Below, piece after piece: positions 6,989-14,692 of a stretch of 14,692 nucleotides of DNA. Every line of letters begins with the position of its first letter. Within the stretch, counting starts at the first letter, position 1. The stretch is from CBDCFL01 sp050300875 (GTDB lineage Bacteria > Pseudomonadota > Alphaproteobacteria > Rhodobacterales > Rhodobacteraceae): assembly GCA_050300875.1 (NCBI GenBank), contig JBNKYL010000172.1:1-14692 (forward strand), written 5' to 3'. Below the pieces are notes generated by a model. The model ran no database searches. It had not been told where the DNA came from and worked only from the letters and a program-made list of their open reading frames with translations. The position numbers were made by a program, and so were the translations under genes.

Positions 6989-7021
6989 CTGCGTCAGTCG
7001 GGCAAAAGACCCGCAACGCAG
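6989..7021 (+). other. Possible RNA hairpin between ntrC and ntrY
   Basis: Within the 72-base gap, CTGCGT (6989-6994) pairs with ACGCAG (7016-7021), and inside that CGGG (6999-7002) pairs with CCCG (7010-7013) around a 7-base loop. The two helices are joined by a 4/2-base internal loop. No T-run follows, so an intrinsic terminator is unlikely. A partial attenuator or an RNA processing/stability element between the two regulator pairs is possible. A smaller GTCAC/GTGAC palindrome precedes it at 6970-6984. Confidence 0.45.
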
Positions 7022-7037
7022 CATCAGGCGGGCGGGC

Positions 7038-9290
7038 ATGGCCGACGGGGCAAGGATGGCGGGAACGACCTGGGAGCGGCTTAACCGCATCCGCAGGCAA
7101 CGCCGATTTCAGAACTGGGCGACACTTGGCCTTGTGATCCTTGGCCCGGTTTTTGTGGGCCTGACCTACATGGTTCTGGGCCCCTTGCAGGAAGGCGGCA
7201 ATTCCCCACGCCTGCGTCTGATCCTGCTGGCCGATCTGATCTACGTGCTGGTCGTTGCCACGCTGGTCCTGCACCGCATTGCCCGCATGGTCGTTGCCCG
7301 CCGCGCCCGGTCCGCCGGGTCGCAGTTGCACCTTCGCCTGACCGGTGTCTTTGCCCTGATCGCGCTGATCCCCACGGTTCTGGTCGCCGTTTTCGCCGTG
7401 CTGACCGTGAATATCGGCCTGGAAGGCTGGTTTTCCGAACGTGTGCGCGGGGTGGTCGGCACCTCGATCACCGCTGCGCAAACCTATGAAAGCGAACACC
7501 GCCGCGATCTGACCGCGGACGTGCGCGCCCTGTCGCGTTATCTGACGGCCGCGCGGGGCGGGCGGGTGTTCTTTTCCGACGGCGACATCCGGCAATTGCT
7601 GATCCAGGGACAGGCCCAGATCCAGCGTGGGCTGAAGGAAGCCTACGTGATCGACAGCGCGGGCGAAATCAGGGCACGCGGCGAACGATCCTATCTGTTC
7701 GACTATGAACAACCCAGCGAAGCCGATATTGCCCGCGCCGAAGCGGGTGAAACGGTCATCATCGAGGATTTCGATGTTGACGAGTTTCGCGCCCTTGTCA
7801 GCCTGTCGGGCTATATCGACCGGTATCTTTACGTCACGCGCCAGGTCGACGGCGCGATCCTGAACCTGCTGGACGAGGCACAGGCATCGGCTGGTTTGTA
7901 TAATCAGTTAGAGGCCGAACGCGGTCGGCTGCTGTTTGAATTCGGCCTGCTCTATCTTGGATTTGCCCTGATCCTGATCCTTGCCGCAGTCTGGCTGGGC
8001 CTATGGTTCGCTGAACGGCTGGCGCGCCCCATTGGCCGTCTGGCCGGGGCCGCGCAACGCATCGGCGAAGGCGATTTCGACGTGCAGGTGCGCGAGGAGG
8101 AAGGTGACGACGAGATTTCCACATTGTCCCATGTCTTCAACCAGATGACGCGCCAGCTTAAGGCGCAGCGCGAAACCCTGCTGCAAAACAACCGGCAGAT
8201 CGAAAGCCGCCGCAGGCTGTTCGATTCTGTACTGTCTTCGGTCGCATCAGGCGTGATCGGGCTGGACGAGGCCGGGCAAGTCAGTTTCGTCAACAGGTCA
8301 GCCGAACGGCTGTTGGGGTTGGAACCCGAACATGATCCGATGGCCCTGGATCGCATGGTGCCGGAATTTCAGCCGCTTTTCGATACGCTTCTGGAACGGC
8401 GCAGCGAACTGGCCCAGTCCGAAGTGCAGCTTTACCGGTCGGGCAGGCAGGAAAGCCTGCTGGTCCGCATCGCCACGCGCCGCGCTGCCGATGGGGCGTT
8501 GGAAGGCTATGTTGTCGCCTTCGATGACGTGACGGATCTGGTCACCGCGCAGCGCATGGCGGCCTGGGGTGACGTGGCCCGCCGCATTGCGCACGAAATC
8601 AAGAACCCGCTGACGCCAATTCAGCTGTCAGCAGAACGGCTTCGGCGCAAATATTCATCCAAACTGGGCGACGAGGCCGAGGATTTCGGCCAGCTTACTG
8701 ACGTCATCGTGCGCCAGACCAACGACCTGCGCCGCATCGTCGACGAGTTTTCCAAGTTCGCCCGCATGCCTGAACCCGACCGCGCCCGCGTCGATCTGGT
8801 TGCCTTGGTGCGCGACGCCATCCTGTTGCAGCAAGAGGTGCGCGATGGCGTCACTCTGTCCAGCGATCTGCCGGGCGGCGCGGTCTGGGCGGAACTTGAC
8901 GCGACCATGATCGGCCAGGCGCTGACCAACCTTCTGAAAAACGCGGGCGAGGCGATCGAAGGGCGGGGCGATGCCGATCTGACCGGGGAAATCCGGGTAT
9001 CCATGCAGGTGGAAGACGACCAGGCCATCATTCGCATTGCCGACAACGGCATCGGCCTGCCTGCCGACCGGTCGCGCTTGTTCGAACCCTACGTGACGAC
9101 CCGCGAAAAGGGCACCGGTCTGGGCCTGCCCATCGTGCGCAAGATCGCCGAAGAACATGGCGGGTCGCTGACCCTGGAAGATGCCGAACCTTTTGGGCGT
9201 GACGACCACCGCGGGGCTATGGCGGTGATGACCCTGCCGATCTATCCGGCGGAAGAAACTGAACAAAAACAAGAAGAAATAGCGGTATGA
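7038..9290 (+). CDS. ntrY: Membrane nitrogen-related sensor histidine kinase NtrY
   Basis: A 750-residue inner-membrane histidine kinase that signals to NtrX; in Alphaproteobacteria the pair is linked to nitrogen metabolism and redox or respiratory control. Hydrophobic segments at about 27-49, 60-82 and 98-124 and again at 301-324 bracket a probable periplasmic sensor region (about 125-300). A HAMP linker follows (about 325-377), then a PAS domain (about 390-505) and the kinase core with His519 in RRIAHEIKNPLTPIQLSAERL-type H box, N box NLLKNAGEAI (631-640), G1 box DNGIGLP (669-675), LFEPYVTT (681-688) and G2 box KGTGLGLPIV (691-700). All motifs are intact. The start is taken at the first ATG; Met7 at 7056, preceded by GGGGCAAGG, is an alternative. 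It is 13 bases from ntrX. Confidence 0.95.
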   Translation: MADGARMAGTTWERLNRIRRQRRFQNWATLGLVILGPVFVGLTYMVLGPLQEGGNSPRLRLILLADLIYVLVVATLVLHRIARMVVARRARSAGSQLHLRLTGVFALIALIPTVLVAVFAVLTVNIGLEGWFSERVRGVVGTSITAAQTYESEHRRDLTADVRALSRYLTAARGGRVFFSDGDIRQLLIQGQAQIQRGLKEAYVIDSAGEIRARGERSYLFDYEQPSEADIARAEAGETVIIEDFDVDEFRALVSLSGYIDRYLYVTRQVDGAILNLLDEAQASAGLYNQLEAERGRLLFEFGLLYLGFALILILAAVWLGLWFAERLARPIGRLAGAAQRIGEGDFDVQVREEEGDDEISTLSHVFNQMTRQLKAQRETLLQNNRQIESRRRLFDSVLSSVASGVIGLDEAGQVSFVNRSAERLLGLEPEHDPMALDRMVPEFQPLFDTLLERRSELAQSEVQLYRSGRQESLLVRIATRRAADGALEGYVVAFDDVTDLVTAQRMAAWGDVARRIAHEIKNPLTPIQLSAERLRRKYSSKLGDEAEDFGQLTDVIVRQTNDLRRIVDEFSKFARMPEPDRARVDLVALVRDAILLQQEVRDGVTLSSDLPGGAVWAELDATMIGQALTNLLKNAGEAIEGRGDADLTGEIRVSMQVEDDQAIIRIADNGIGLPADRSRLFEPYVTTREKGTGLGLPIVRKIAEEHGGSLTLEDAEPFGRDDHRGAMAVMTLPIYPAEETEQKQEEIAV

Positions 9291-9302
9291 GGATGCAGTA
9301 AG

Positions 9303-10706
9303 ATGAGTAAGATCCTGATTGTCGAAGACGAACGCGATATTCGCGAATTGATTTCCGATATTCTCAAAGACGAGGGTTTCCAGACCCAGCTGGCCGCCAA
9401 TTCCAATGAATGCATGGCGGCCATATCAGGCGAATTGCCTGATCTGATGATCCTGGATATCTGGCTGAAAGACAGCAACATGGATGGCATCGACATCCTG
9501 AAAAAGGTCAAGCGCGACCACCCCGAGGTGCCCTGCGTGATCATTTCCGGCCACGGCAATATCGAAATCGCCGTCATGGCGATCAAACAAGGCGCCTATG
9601 ACTTCATCGAAAAGCCGTTCAACATCGACCAGTTGCTGGTCGTTATCCGCCGCGCCATGGAAGCCAGCCGCTTGCGGCGCGAGGTGATGGAACTGAAGCG
9701 CAAGGATGTCAGCAGTTCCGACATGGTGGGCTCCAGCGCGGCGCTCAAACAGTTCAAGTCGCAGCTCGACAAGGTTACCAAATCCAATGGCCGCGTCATG
9801 CTGACCGGACCGGCAGGGTCGGGCAAGGAAGTCGCTGCGCGTTACATCCATTCGAAATCCGACCGTGCCGGCGCGCCCTTCATCACCGTCAACTCCGCCT
9901 CGATCCAGCCCGAACACATGGAAGAGGCGCTGTTCGGTCGTGAAAGCGCCGACCGTGGCGTGGAACCGGGGCTGCTGGAACAGGCCAATGGCGGCGTGCT
10001 CTATTTTGATGAGATCGCCGACATGCCCCTGGGCACCCAATCAAAGATCCTTCGCGTGCTCGTCGATCAGAAATTTCAGCGCGTCGGCGGCACAGCCACG
10101 ATACAGGTCGATATCAGGGTGATTTCCAGCACCAATCGCGACCTGCCTCAGGCAATCGACGCGGGCGACTTCCGGGAAGAGCTGTATCACCGCCTGAATG
10201 TCGTGCCGATTTCAGTGCCGTCGCTGGATGAACGGCGCGAAGACATTCCCGAACTGGCGACCTTCTTCATCGACCAGTTGAACAAGACCCAAGGTTTGCC
10301 AAGACGGTCCCTGTCCGACGATGCGCTGGCCTTTCTGCAAACCATGTCCTGGCCCGGCAATATTCGCCAATTGCGCAACGTTATCGAACGTGTGCTGATC
10401 CTGGGCGATGGCGAGGCCGCCATTTCCGCTGCCGAACTGCCGCAAACGGGCGAGGGCCGGGAAGAAGACGGGCGTTCGGTGTTGTCGGGCGCCATGGCCA
10501 CCATGCCGCTGCGCGAGGCCCGCGAATTGTTCGAACGTGAATACCTGTTGACGCAGATCAACCGTTTCGGCGGAAATATCAGCCGCACCGCTGCCTTCGT
10601 CGGCATGGAACGATCAGCCCTGCATCGCAAGTTGAAATCGCTGGGTGTCGTGACCGCCAACAAGGCCGGGGGCAGGGTGGCTTTCGTGGATGAAACCGTT
10701 GATTGA
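9303..10706 (+). CDS. ntrX: Response regulator NtrX (AAA+ type without GAFTGA)
   Basis: A 467-residue partner of NtrY. The receiver domain (1-120) has the acidic pocket VEDER, phosphoacceptor Asp52 in ILDIWLKD and Lys104 in IEKPF. The AAA+ domain (about 140-368) has Walker A GPAGSGKE (169-176), an intact Walker B VLYFDEIADMP (232-242), FREELYHRLNVVPI (290-303) and WPGNIRQLRN (350-359). Where NtrC-type activators carry GAFTGA, the sequence reads EALFGRESADRGVEPGLLEQ (208-227), so the sigma-54 contact loop is missing, as is usual for alphaproteobacterial NtrX. A Fis-type helix-turn-helix lies at about 413-446 (GNISRTAAFVGMERSALHRK). GAGGA at 9289-9293, over the ntrY stop, is the ribosome binding site, nine bases before the ATG. 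Confidence 0.95.
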   Translation: MSKILIVEDERDIRELISDILKDEGFQTQLAANSNECMAAISGELPDLMILDIWLKDSNMDGIDILKKVKRDHPEVPCVIISGHGNIEIAVMAIKQGAYDFIEKPFNIDQLLVVIRRAMEASRLRREVMELKRKDVSSSDMVGSSAALKQFKSQLDKVTKSNGRVMLTGPAGSGKEVAARYIHSKSDRAGAPFITVNSASIQPEHMEEALFGRESADRGVEPGLLEQANGGVLYFDEIADMPLGTQSKILRVLVDQKFQRVGGTATIQVDIRVISSTNRDLPQAIDAGDFREELYHRLNVVPISVPSLDERREDIPELATFFIDQLNKTQGLPRRSLSDDALAFLQTMSWPGNIRQLRNVIERVLILGDGEAAISAAELPQTGEGREEDGRSVLSGAMATMPLREARELFEREYLLTQINRFGGNISRTAAFVGMERSALHRKLKSLGVVTANKAGGRVAFVDETVD

Positions 10707-10766
10707 CAGGCCGATGCGGGTCTGCCAAGCCCTGCGCTCAAAGCCCAACCGGACGGGGAAAGCTGA

Positions 10767-12143
10767 ATGAAGGTCATCATCTGCGGTGCAGGTCAGGTCG
10801 GCTGGCAGATCGCCCGACACCTGTCTGGCGAAAAGAACGACGTGATGATCGTCGACAACAACCCTGATCTTGTCCGCCGCGCGACCGAAGCGCTGGATGT
10901 GCGCGGCATTGCCGGTTTCGCCAGCTATCCCGACATTTTGGAACGTGCCGGCGCCGAAGATGCCGACATGATCATCGCCGCCACCCATTCGGACGAGGTC
11001 AATATGGTGACCTGCCAGGTGGCGCATTCGATCTTCAACATTCCGCGCAAGATAGCCCGGCTCCGGTCGCAATCCTACCTGACCGCGATCTATTCCGACC
11101 TGTATCGCCGCGATCACATGCCCATCGACGTGGTGATCAGCCCGGAACTGGAAGTGGCCGAAGCCGCCCTGCGTCGCCTGTCGGCGCCATCAGCCTTTGA
11201 CATTCAGGGGTTTCTGGACGGCAAGGCACAGCTTGTTGGGCTGGCCCTGAAAGAGGACTGCCCGGTCATCAACACGCCGCTGCGCCAGTTGACGGACCTG
11301 TTTTCGACCCTGAACGCCATCGTTGTCGGCGTGCGCCGCGCGGGCAAGCTTTTCGCCCCGGAACCGGGCGACCAGCTGTTCGAAGGCGACCAGATCTACG
11401 TTTTCTGTTCCACGGCTGATCTTGACCGGACGCTCGAAATTTTCGGCAAGGCCAGCCGCAAGCAGGAACGCGTCGTCATTGTCGGCGGCGGCAATGTCGG
11501 GCTGGCGGTGGCCGAGGCGCTGGAAAAGCGTACCGACCGTGTGCGCGCCCGCATCATCGAAAAGAACCGCGCCATTGCCGAGATTGCGGCCGACACGCTG
11601 GAACGCACCATCGTGCTGAACGGCGACGGTCTGTCCGCAGAACTTCTGGCCGAGGCGGGCATCGACCGGGCCGACGCCATTCTTGTCGTCACCGATGACG
11701 ACAAGACCAATATCCTGGCATCGGTCCGGGGCAAAGCGGCGGGGGCGGGTATGGCGATCTGTCTTGTCAACGACCCGACATTGCTGCCGATCCTGGGCTC
11801 GCTGGATATTGATGCCTATATCAACCCGCGCGCCACCACCGTCAGTTCGATCCTGCGCCACATCCGCCACGGGCGCGTGCGTTCGGTCTATTCCATAGGC
11901 GATGCAGAAGCCGAAATGATCGAGGCACAGGTGCTGTCGACATCGCCCATCGCCGGCCGGTCCATCAGGGATATCGAATTTCCCGAAGGCGTGCTGGTCG
12001 GGTCGGTGATGAAGGGTGACAAACTGGTCAAACCGACCGGTGCGACCCGTATCGACGAAGGCGACGTGATCGCGTTGTTTTCCATGGCTGCGGATGTGCC
12101 GGAACTTGAACGGCTCTTGCAGGTCACGATCGACTTCTTCTGA
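10767..12143 (+). CDS. trkA: Trk potassium uptake system NAD-binding subunit TrkA
   Basis: A 458-residue cytosolic gating ring subunit that binds NAD(H) or ATP/ADP and controls K+ flow through TrkH. It has the usual tandem architecture: RCK-N Rossmann domain (about 1-120, GAGQVG at 7-12 with acidic Asp30 ending the second strand), RCK-C (about 143-226), a second RCK-N (about 234-350, GGGNVG at 240-245) and a second RCK-C (about 370-455). The length equals E. coli TrkA (458). It follows ntrX after 60 bases, with GGGGAAAG upstream of the ATG as ribosome binding site, and its TGA stop shares its last base with the trkH ATG. Co-location with ntrYX is common in Rhodobacteraceae and suggests joint transcription. 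Confidence 0.95.
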   Translation: MKVIICGAGQVGWQIARHLSGEKNDVMIVDNNPDLVRRATEALDVRGIAGFASYPDILERAGAEDADMIIAATHSDEVNMVTCQVAHSIFNIPRKIARLRSQSYLTAIYSDLYRRDHMPIDVVISPELEVAEAALRRLSAPSAFDIQGFLDGKAQLVGLALKEDCPVINTPLRQLTDLFSTLNAIVVGVRRAGKLFAPEPGDQLFEGDQIYVFCSTADLDRTLEIFGKASRKQERVVIVGGGNVGLAVAEALEKRTDRVRARIIEKNRAIAEIAADTLERTIVLNGDGLSAELLAEAGIDRADAILVVTDDDKTNILASVRGKAAGAGMAICLVNDPTLLPILGSLDIDAYINPRATTVSSILRHIRHGRVRSVYSIGDAEAEMIEAQVLSTSPIAGRSIRDIEFPEGVLVGSVMKGDKLVKPTGATRIDEGDVIALFSMAADVPELERLLQVTIDFF

Positions 12144-13666
12144 TGCTGGCGCGCCTCACCGATCTGCCGCTTTTTGTGCTTCTGATGGGGATCGGAGCCG
12201 CGTCCATGATGCTGCCGGCGCTTCATGCGGGCGTCATCGGTGATCAGGTCACCATGCAGGCCTTTTTGTACAGTAGCCTAATCCTGGCAGTTTTGACTGG
12301 GCTGATCGCGCTTGCGACCTTCAACTATCGCCCTCGCCATCCCGGCCGTTCGCACCTTTTGGCGATGCTGGGGACCTTCGCCTTGCTGCCGTTGATGCTG
12401 GCCGTGCCGATGCGGGTTGCCATACCAGACGCCAGCCTGCTGACGGCCTATGTGGAAATGGTGTCGGCGATCACCACGACCGGCGCGACATTCTATGACA
12501 CCCATCCAGATCTGGCCCCGTCCATCCACCTGTGGCGTGGTTTCGTGGCATGGCTGGGTGGGTTTTTTGTACTGGTCACGGCGGCCGCCATTCTGGCGCC
12601 GATGAACCTTGGCGGGTTCGATGTGCTGGCCGGAAACGAGGCCGGACGTCGGCGCGGCGCTGGCCGGGACGAAGGTTGGACCGTCCGCGCGGACCAGCGT
12701 TTGGTGCAGTATTCGGCCCGGCTCCTGCCGATTTACGCGGGATTCACGCTGTTCCTGTGGATCCTGCTCGTCATCCGCAATCGCGACGCGTTGGATACCG
12801 TCATCCTGGCCATGTCTACGTTATCCACCAGCGGTATCACCGCGACGCCGGGGGCCATCGGCGCCACGGGCATCGGCATCGGCGGTGAAATGGCCGTGTT
12901 CGCGTTTCTGCTACTGGCGCTCAGCCGCCAGCCGATATCCGTGGACCGGGCAAACCTTGGGCCGAACCACTTGCTGAAAGACCCGGAATTGCGGCTTGGC
13001 CTGGCGTTGGTCATTGCCGTGCCTCTGCTGCTGTTTGTCCGACATTTCGTCGGCGCCTTCGAAGTGGATGAAACCGACAACCTCTTGGCGGCGTTGAAGG
13101 CCCTGTGGGGCGGCATGTTTGCGGTTCTTTCCTTTCTGTCCACGACCGGGTTCGAAAGCGAAGCCTGGCAGCAAGCCCGCGACTGGTCGGGCCTGTCGAC
13201 GCCGGGCATCATCCTGCTTGGGCTCGCGCTGATCGGCGGCGGCGTGGCGACCACCGCGGGTGGCGTGAAACTGCTGCGTGTCTATGCGCTCTGGACCCAT
13301 GGGTTGCGGGAAATGGACAGGGTCTTGCTGCCATCTTCGGTCGGCGGGTCCGGCGCGCTGGCTCGACGGATGCGTCGCGAAGGCGCACAGATGGCGTGGA
13401 TATTCTTCATGCTTTTCGCCATGTCGGTGGCCATCTCGGTGCTGGCACTGGCCGCGGCCGGATATGACCTTGAAGAATCCATCACGCTTGCCATTTCCGC
13501 CCTGTCCACGACCGGCCCGGTGGCCCTGGTGGCGCTGAGCGAACCGATCAGCTATGGTGCGTTGACCGATCTGGCCAAGGGCATTCTGGCGGCCTGCATG
13601 GTGTTGGGGCGTCTGGAAATGCTGGTGATCATCGCGCTCTTCAACCCCGATTTCTGGCGGCGCTGA
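12143..13666 (+). CDS. trkH: Trk potassium channel subunit TrkH
   Basis: A 507-residue inner-membrane K+ translocating subunit of the TrkH/KtrB superfamily. The four pseudo-repeats each show a selectivity-filter glycine: TTTGA (Gly114), STSGI (Gly231), STTGF (Gly336) and STTGP (Gly458). Further conserved pieces are the WRGFVAWLGG segment (131-140), the intramembrane gate region GGGVATTAGGVKLLR (366-380) and GRLEM (489-493). Multiple hydrophobic helices run through the whole length. Intact filters mean K+ selectivity is expected. It starts on the last base of the trkA stop codon (TGATG), so both subunits are coupled. A leucine/alanine-rich first helix serves as the membrane anchor; no separate signal peptide is seen. 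Confidence 0.94.
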   Translation: MLARLTDLPLFVLLMGIGAASMMLPALHAGVIGDQVTMQAFLYSSLILAVLTGLIALATFNYRPRHPGRSHLLAMLGTFALLPLMLAVPMRVAIPDASLLTAYVEMVSAITTTGATFYDTHPDLAPSIHLWRGFVAWLGGFFVLVTAAAILAPMNLGGFDVLAGNEAGRRRGAGRDEGWTVRADQRLVQYSARLLPIYAGFTLFLWILLVIRNRDALDTVILAMSTLSTSGITATPGAIGATGIGIGGEMAVFAFLLLALSRQPISVDRANLGPNHLLKDPELRLGLALVIAVPLLLFVRHFVGAFEVDETDNLLAALKALWGGMFAVLSFLSTTGFESEAWQQARDWSGLSTPGIILLGLALIGGGVATTAGGVKLLRVYALWTHGLREMDRVLLPSSVGGSGALARRMRREGAQMAWIFFMLFAMSVAISVLALAAAGYDLEESITLAISALSTTGPVALVALSEPISYGALTDLAKGILAACMVLGRLEMLVIIALFNPDFWRR

Positions 13667-13729
13667 CGCGTTTCTATTTTTGGGGTGGCAAATTGGCGCA
13701 TGCCCCTTCATACTGAAATCGTTAACGGG

Positions 13730-13746
13730 CTGCCGAAGAGAGGCAG
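13730..13746 (+). other. Small hairpin in the hfq leader (weak)
   Basis: CTGCC (13730-13734) can pair with GGCAG (13742-13746) around a 7-base purine-rich loop in the 119-base gap between trkH and hfq. The gap is long enough for an own hfq promoter, but I found no convincing -35/-10 pair in it. Confidence 0.25.
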
Positions 13747-13785
13747 ATCGCAGTGAAACCGCGCAATAACAAGGGCCTATAAGCT

Positions 13786-14025
13786 ATGGCTGGCGACAAG
13801 CAGAATTTGCAGGATGCCTTTCTGAACCATGTCCGCAAGACAAAGGTTCCGGTGACGATATTTCTGATCAATGGGGTGAAATTGCAGGGTGTGATCACCT
13901 GGTTCGACAATTTCTGCGTTCTCCTGCGCCGCGACGGCCAGTCTCAGCTGGTCTACAAGCATGCCATTTCTACCATCATGCCCGCCCAGCCGATCAGCCT
14001 TTACGAAGGTGAAGATGCGCAGTGA
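13786..14025 (+). CDS. hfq: RNA chaperone Hfq
   Basis: A 79-residue Sm-like protein forming a hexameric ring that pairs small RNAs with mRNAs and affects mRNA stability and translation. The N-terminal helix (LQDAFLNHVRK, 8-18), the Sm1 strands (VPVTIFLINGVKLQG, 21-35; ITWFDNFCVLLRRDG, 37-51) and the Sm2 hallmark VYKHAIST (56-63) are all present. The C-terminal tail is only about 12 residues, against about 35 in E. coli, which is normal for Alphaproteobacteria. AAGGG at 13771-13775 lies ten bases before the ATG. The stop overlaps the GTG start of hflX by four bases, the widely conserved hfq-hflX pair. In diazotrophic relatives Hfq affects nitrogen-fixation gene expression. Confidence 0.97.
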   Translation: MAGDKQNLQDAFLNHVRKTKVPVTIFLINGVKLQGVITWFDNFCVLLRRDGQSQLVYKHAISTIMPAQPISLYEGEDAQ

Positions 14026-14692
14026 ATGACCTCGATGCGCGGATGACCCGCGCATATGTGCTGCATCCGGATCTGAAAACCGCCGACCGTTCGCGCGATC
14101 CTGCGCGCGCGTTGGATGAAGCCGTTTCGCTGGCCGCGGCCCTGCCGGGGCTGGAGGTTGCGGGCGCCGAAGTCGTGCGCCTGCCGCGCGCCCATCCCGG
14201 CATGCTGTTCGGGTCCGGCAAGATCAAAGAGATCGCCGCCCGCCTGAAAGCCGAAGAGGTCGACCTTGTCCTGATCGACGGCCCGGTCAGCCCGGTGCAG
14301 CAGCGCAACCTCGAAAAGGAGTGGGGCGTCAAACTGCTGGATCGCACCGGACTGATCCTGGAAATCTTCGCCGACCGCGCCCAGACCCGCGAAGGTGTGT
14401 TGCAGGTCGACCTTGCTGCACTCAGCTACCAACGCACGCGGCTTGTCCGAGCGTGGACACACCTGGAACGTCAGCGCGGTGGTTTGGGATTTGTCGGCGG
14501 CCCCGGCGAAACCCAGATCGAAGCGGACCGTCGCGCCATCGACGACCAGATCGGCAAAATCCGCAAACAACTCGCCAAGGTCGTCAAGACCCGAGAATTG
14601 CACCGCGCGGCGCGCGCCAAGGTGCCGTTTCCGATCGTGGCACTTGTGGGCTACACCAATGCTGGCAAATCGACCCTGTTCAACCGGCTGAC
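14022..14692 (+). CDS. hflX: GTPase HflX, 5' part (cut by window end)
   Basis: I translated 223 residues from a GTG at 14022 with no stop before the window edge; E. coli HflX has 426, so about half is present. HflX is a ribosome-associated GTPase that splits stalled or idle 70S ribosomes. The N-terminal HflX domain shows FGSGKIKEI, LIDGPVSPVQQRNLE, LLDRTGLILEIFADRAQTREG (split here between two conserved blocks) and GGPGETQIEADRR (159-171), followed by a basic helical linker. The P-loop GYTNAGKST (210-218) is the last motif visible; G2 to G5 lie beyond the window. The GTG overlaps the hfq stop (GTGA). The nearby ATG at 14026 is out of frame and soon stops. An in-frame ATG exists seven codons later. 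Confidence 0.94.
   Translation, partial: MNDLDARMTRAYVLHPDLKTADRSRDPARALDEAVSLAAALPGLEVAGAEVVRLPRAHPGMLFGSGKIKEIAARLKAEEVDLVLIDGPVSPVQQRNLEKEWGVKLLDRTGLILEIFADRAQTREGVLQVDLAALSYQRTRLVRAWTHLERQRGGLGFVGGPGETQIEADRRAIDDQIGKIRKQLAKVVKTRELHRAARAKVPFPIVALVGYTNAGKSTLFNRL

Noticed and set aside
13681..13706. GGGG...CCCC pairing after trkH as an intrinsic terminator
   Set aside because: The stem is short and broken by a bulge, and no T-run follows the CCCC arm.

Overview
The window is a GC-rich stretch of chromosome that looks like a member of the Rhodobacteraceae (Rhodobacter/Roseobacter group, Alphaproteobacteria). The evidence is the fused ispDF gene, the order dusB(nifR3)-ntrB-ntrC-ntrY-ntrX, a short (79-residue) Hfq, and an NtrC that lacks the sigma-54 contact loop in the way described for Rhodobacter capsulatus NtrC. 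It is almost fully coding. No gene-free stretch exceeds about 165 bases, and I found no tRNA, rRNA, CRISPR array, insertion sequence or phage gene.

Left part (1-3381), minus strand, reading right to left: ispDF (isoprenoid precursors), pgpA (phosphatidylglycerol synthesis) and the CinA-type amidohydrolase gene pncC/cinA form a tightly overlapping operon. After a 154-base gap comes the ammonium channel gene amt, whose 3' end lies outside the window. The gap holds a perfect 12-bp inverted repeat around a 64-base loop containing possible promoter and regulator-binding sequences.

A 163-base divergent intergenic region (3382-3544) separates this from the right part (3545-14692), plus strand. That part reads dusB, ntrB, ntrC, ntrY, ntrX, trkA, trkH, hfq and hflX (cut by the window end). 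Start/stop overlaps couple dusB/ntrB, ntrB/ntrC, trkA/trkH and hfq/hflX, which suggests one or a few long transcripts.

The theme is nitrogen sensing and its outputs. NtrB/NtrC is the cytosolic nitrogen two-component pair and NtrY/NtrX the membrane-bound pair. Amt, encoded just across the divergent metabolic operon, is a typical NtrC target. TrkA/TrkH import potassium, the counter-ion of glutamate. Hfq is the RNA chaperone for small-RNA control and HflX a ribosome-rescue GTPase.

I see no wholly new system here. The most notable points are the remodelled AAA+ core of NtrC (no GAFTGA loop, Walker B Glu replaced by Gly), the milder loss of GAFTGA in NtrX, the inverted repeat upstream of amt, and a similar NtrC-like sequence upstream of both amt and dusB-ntrBC.
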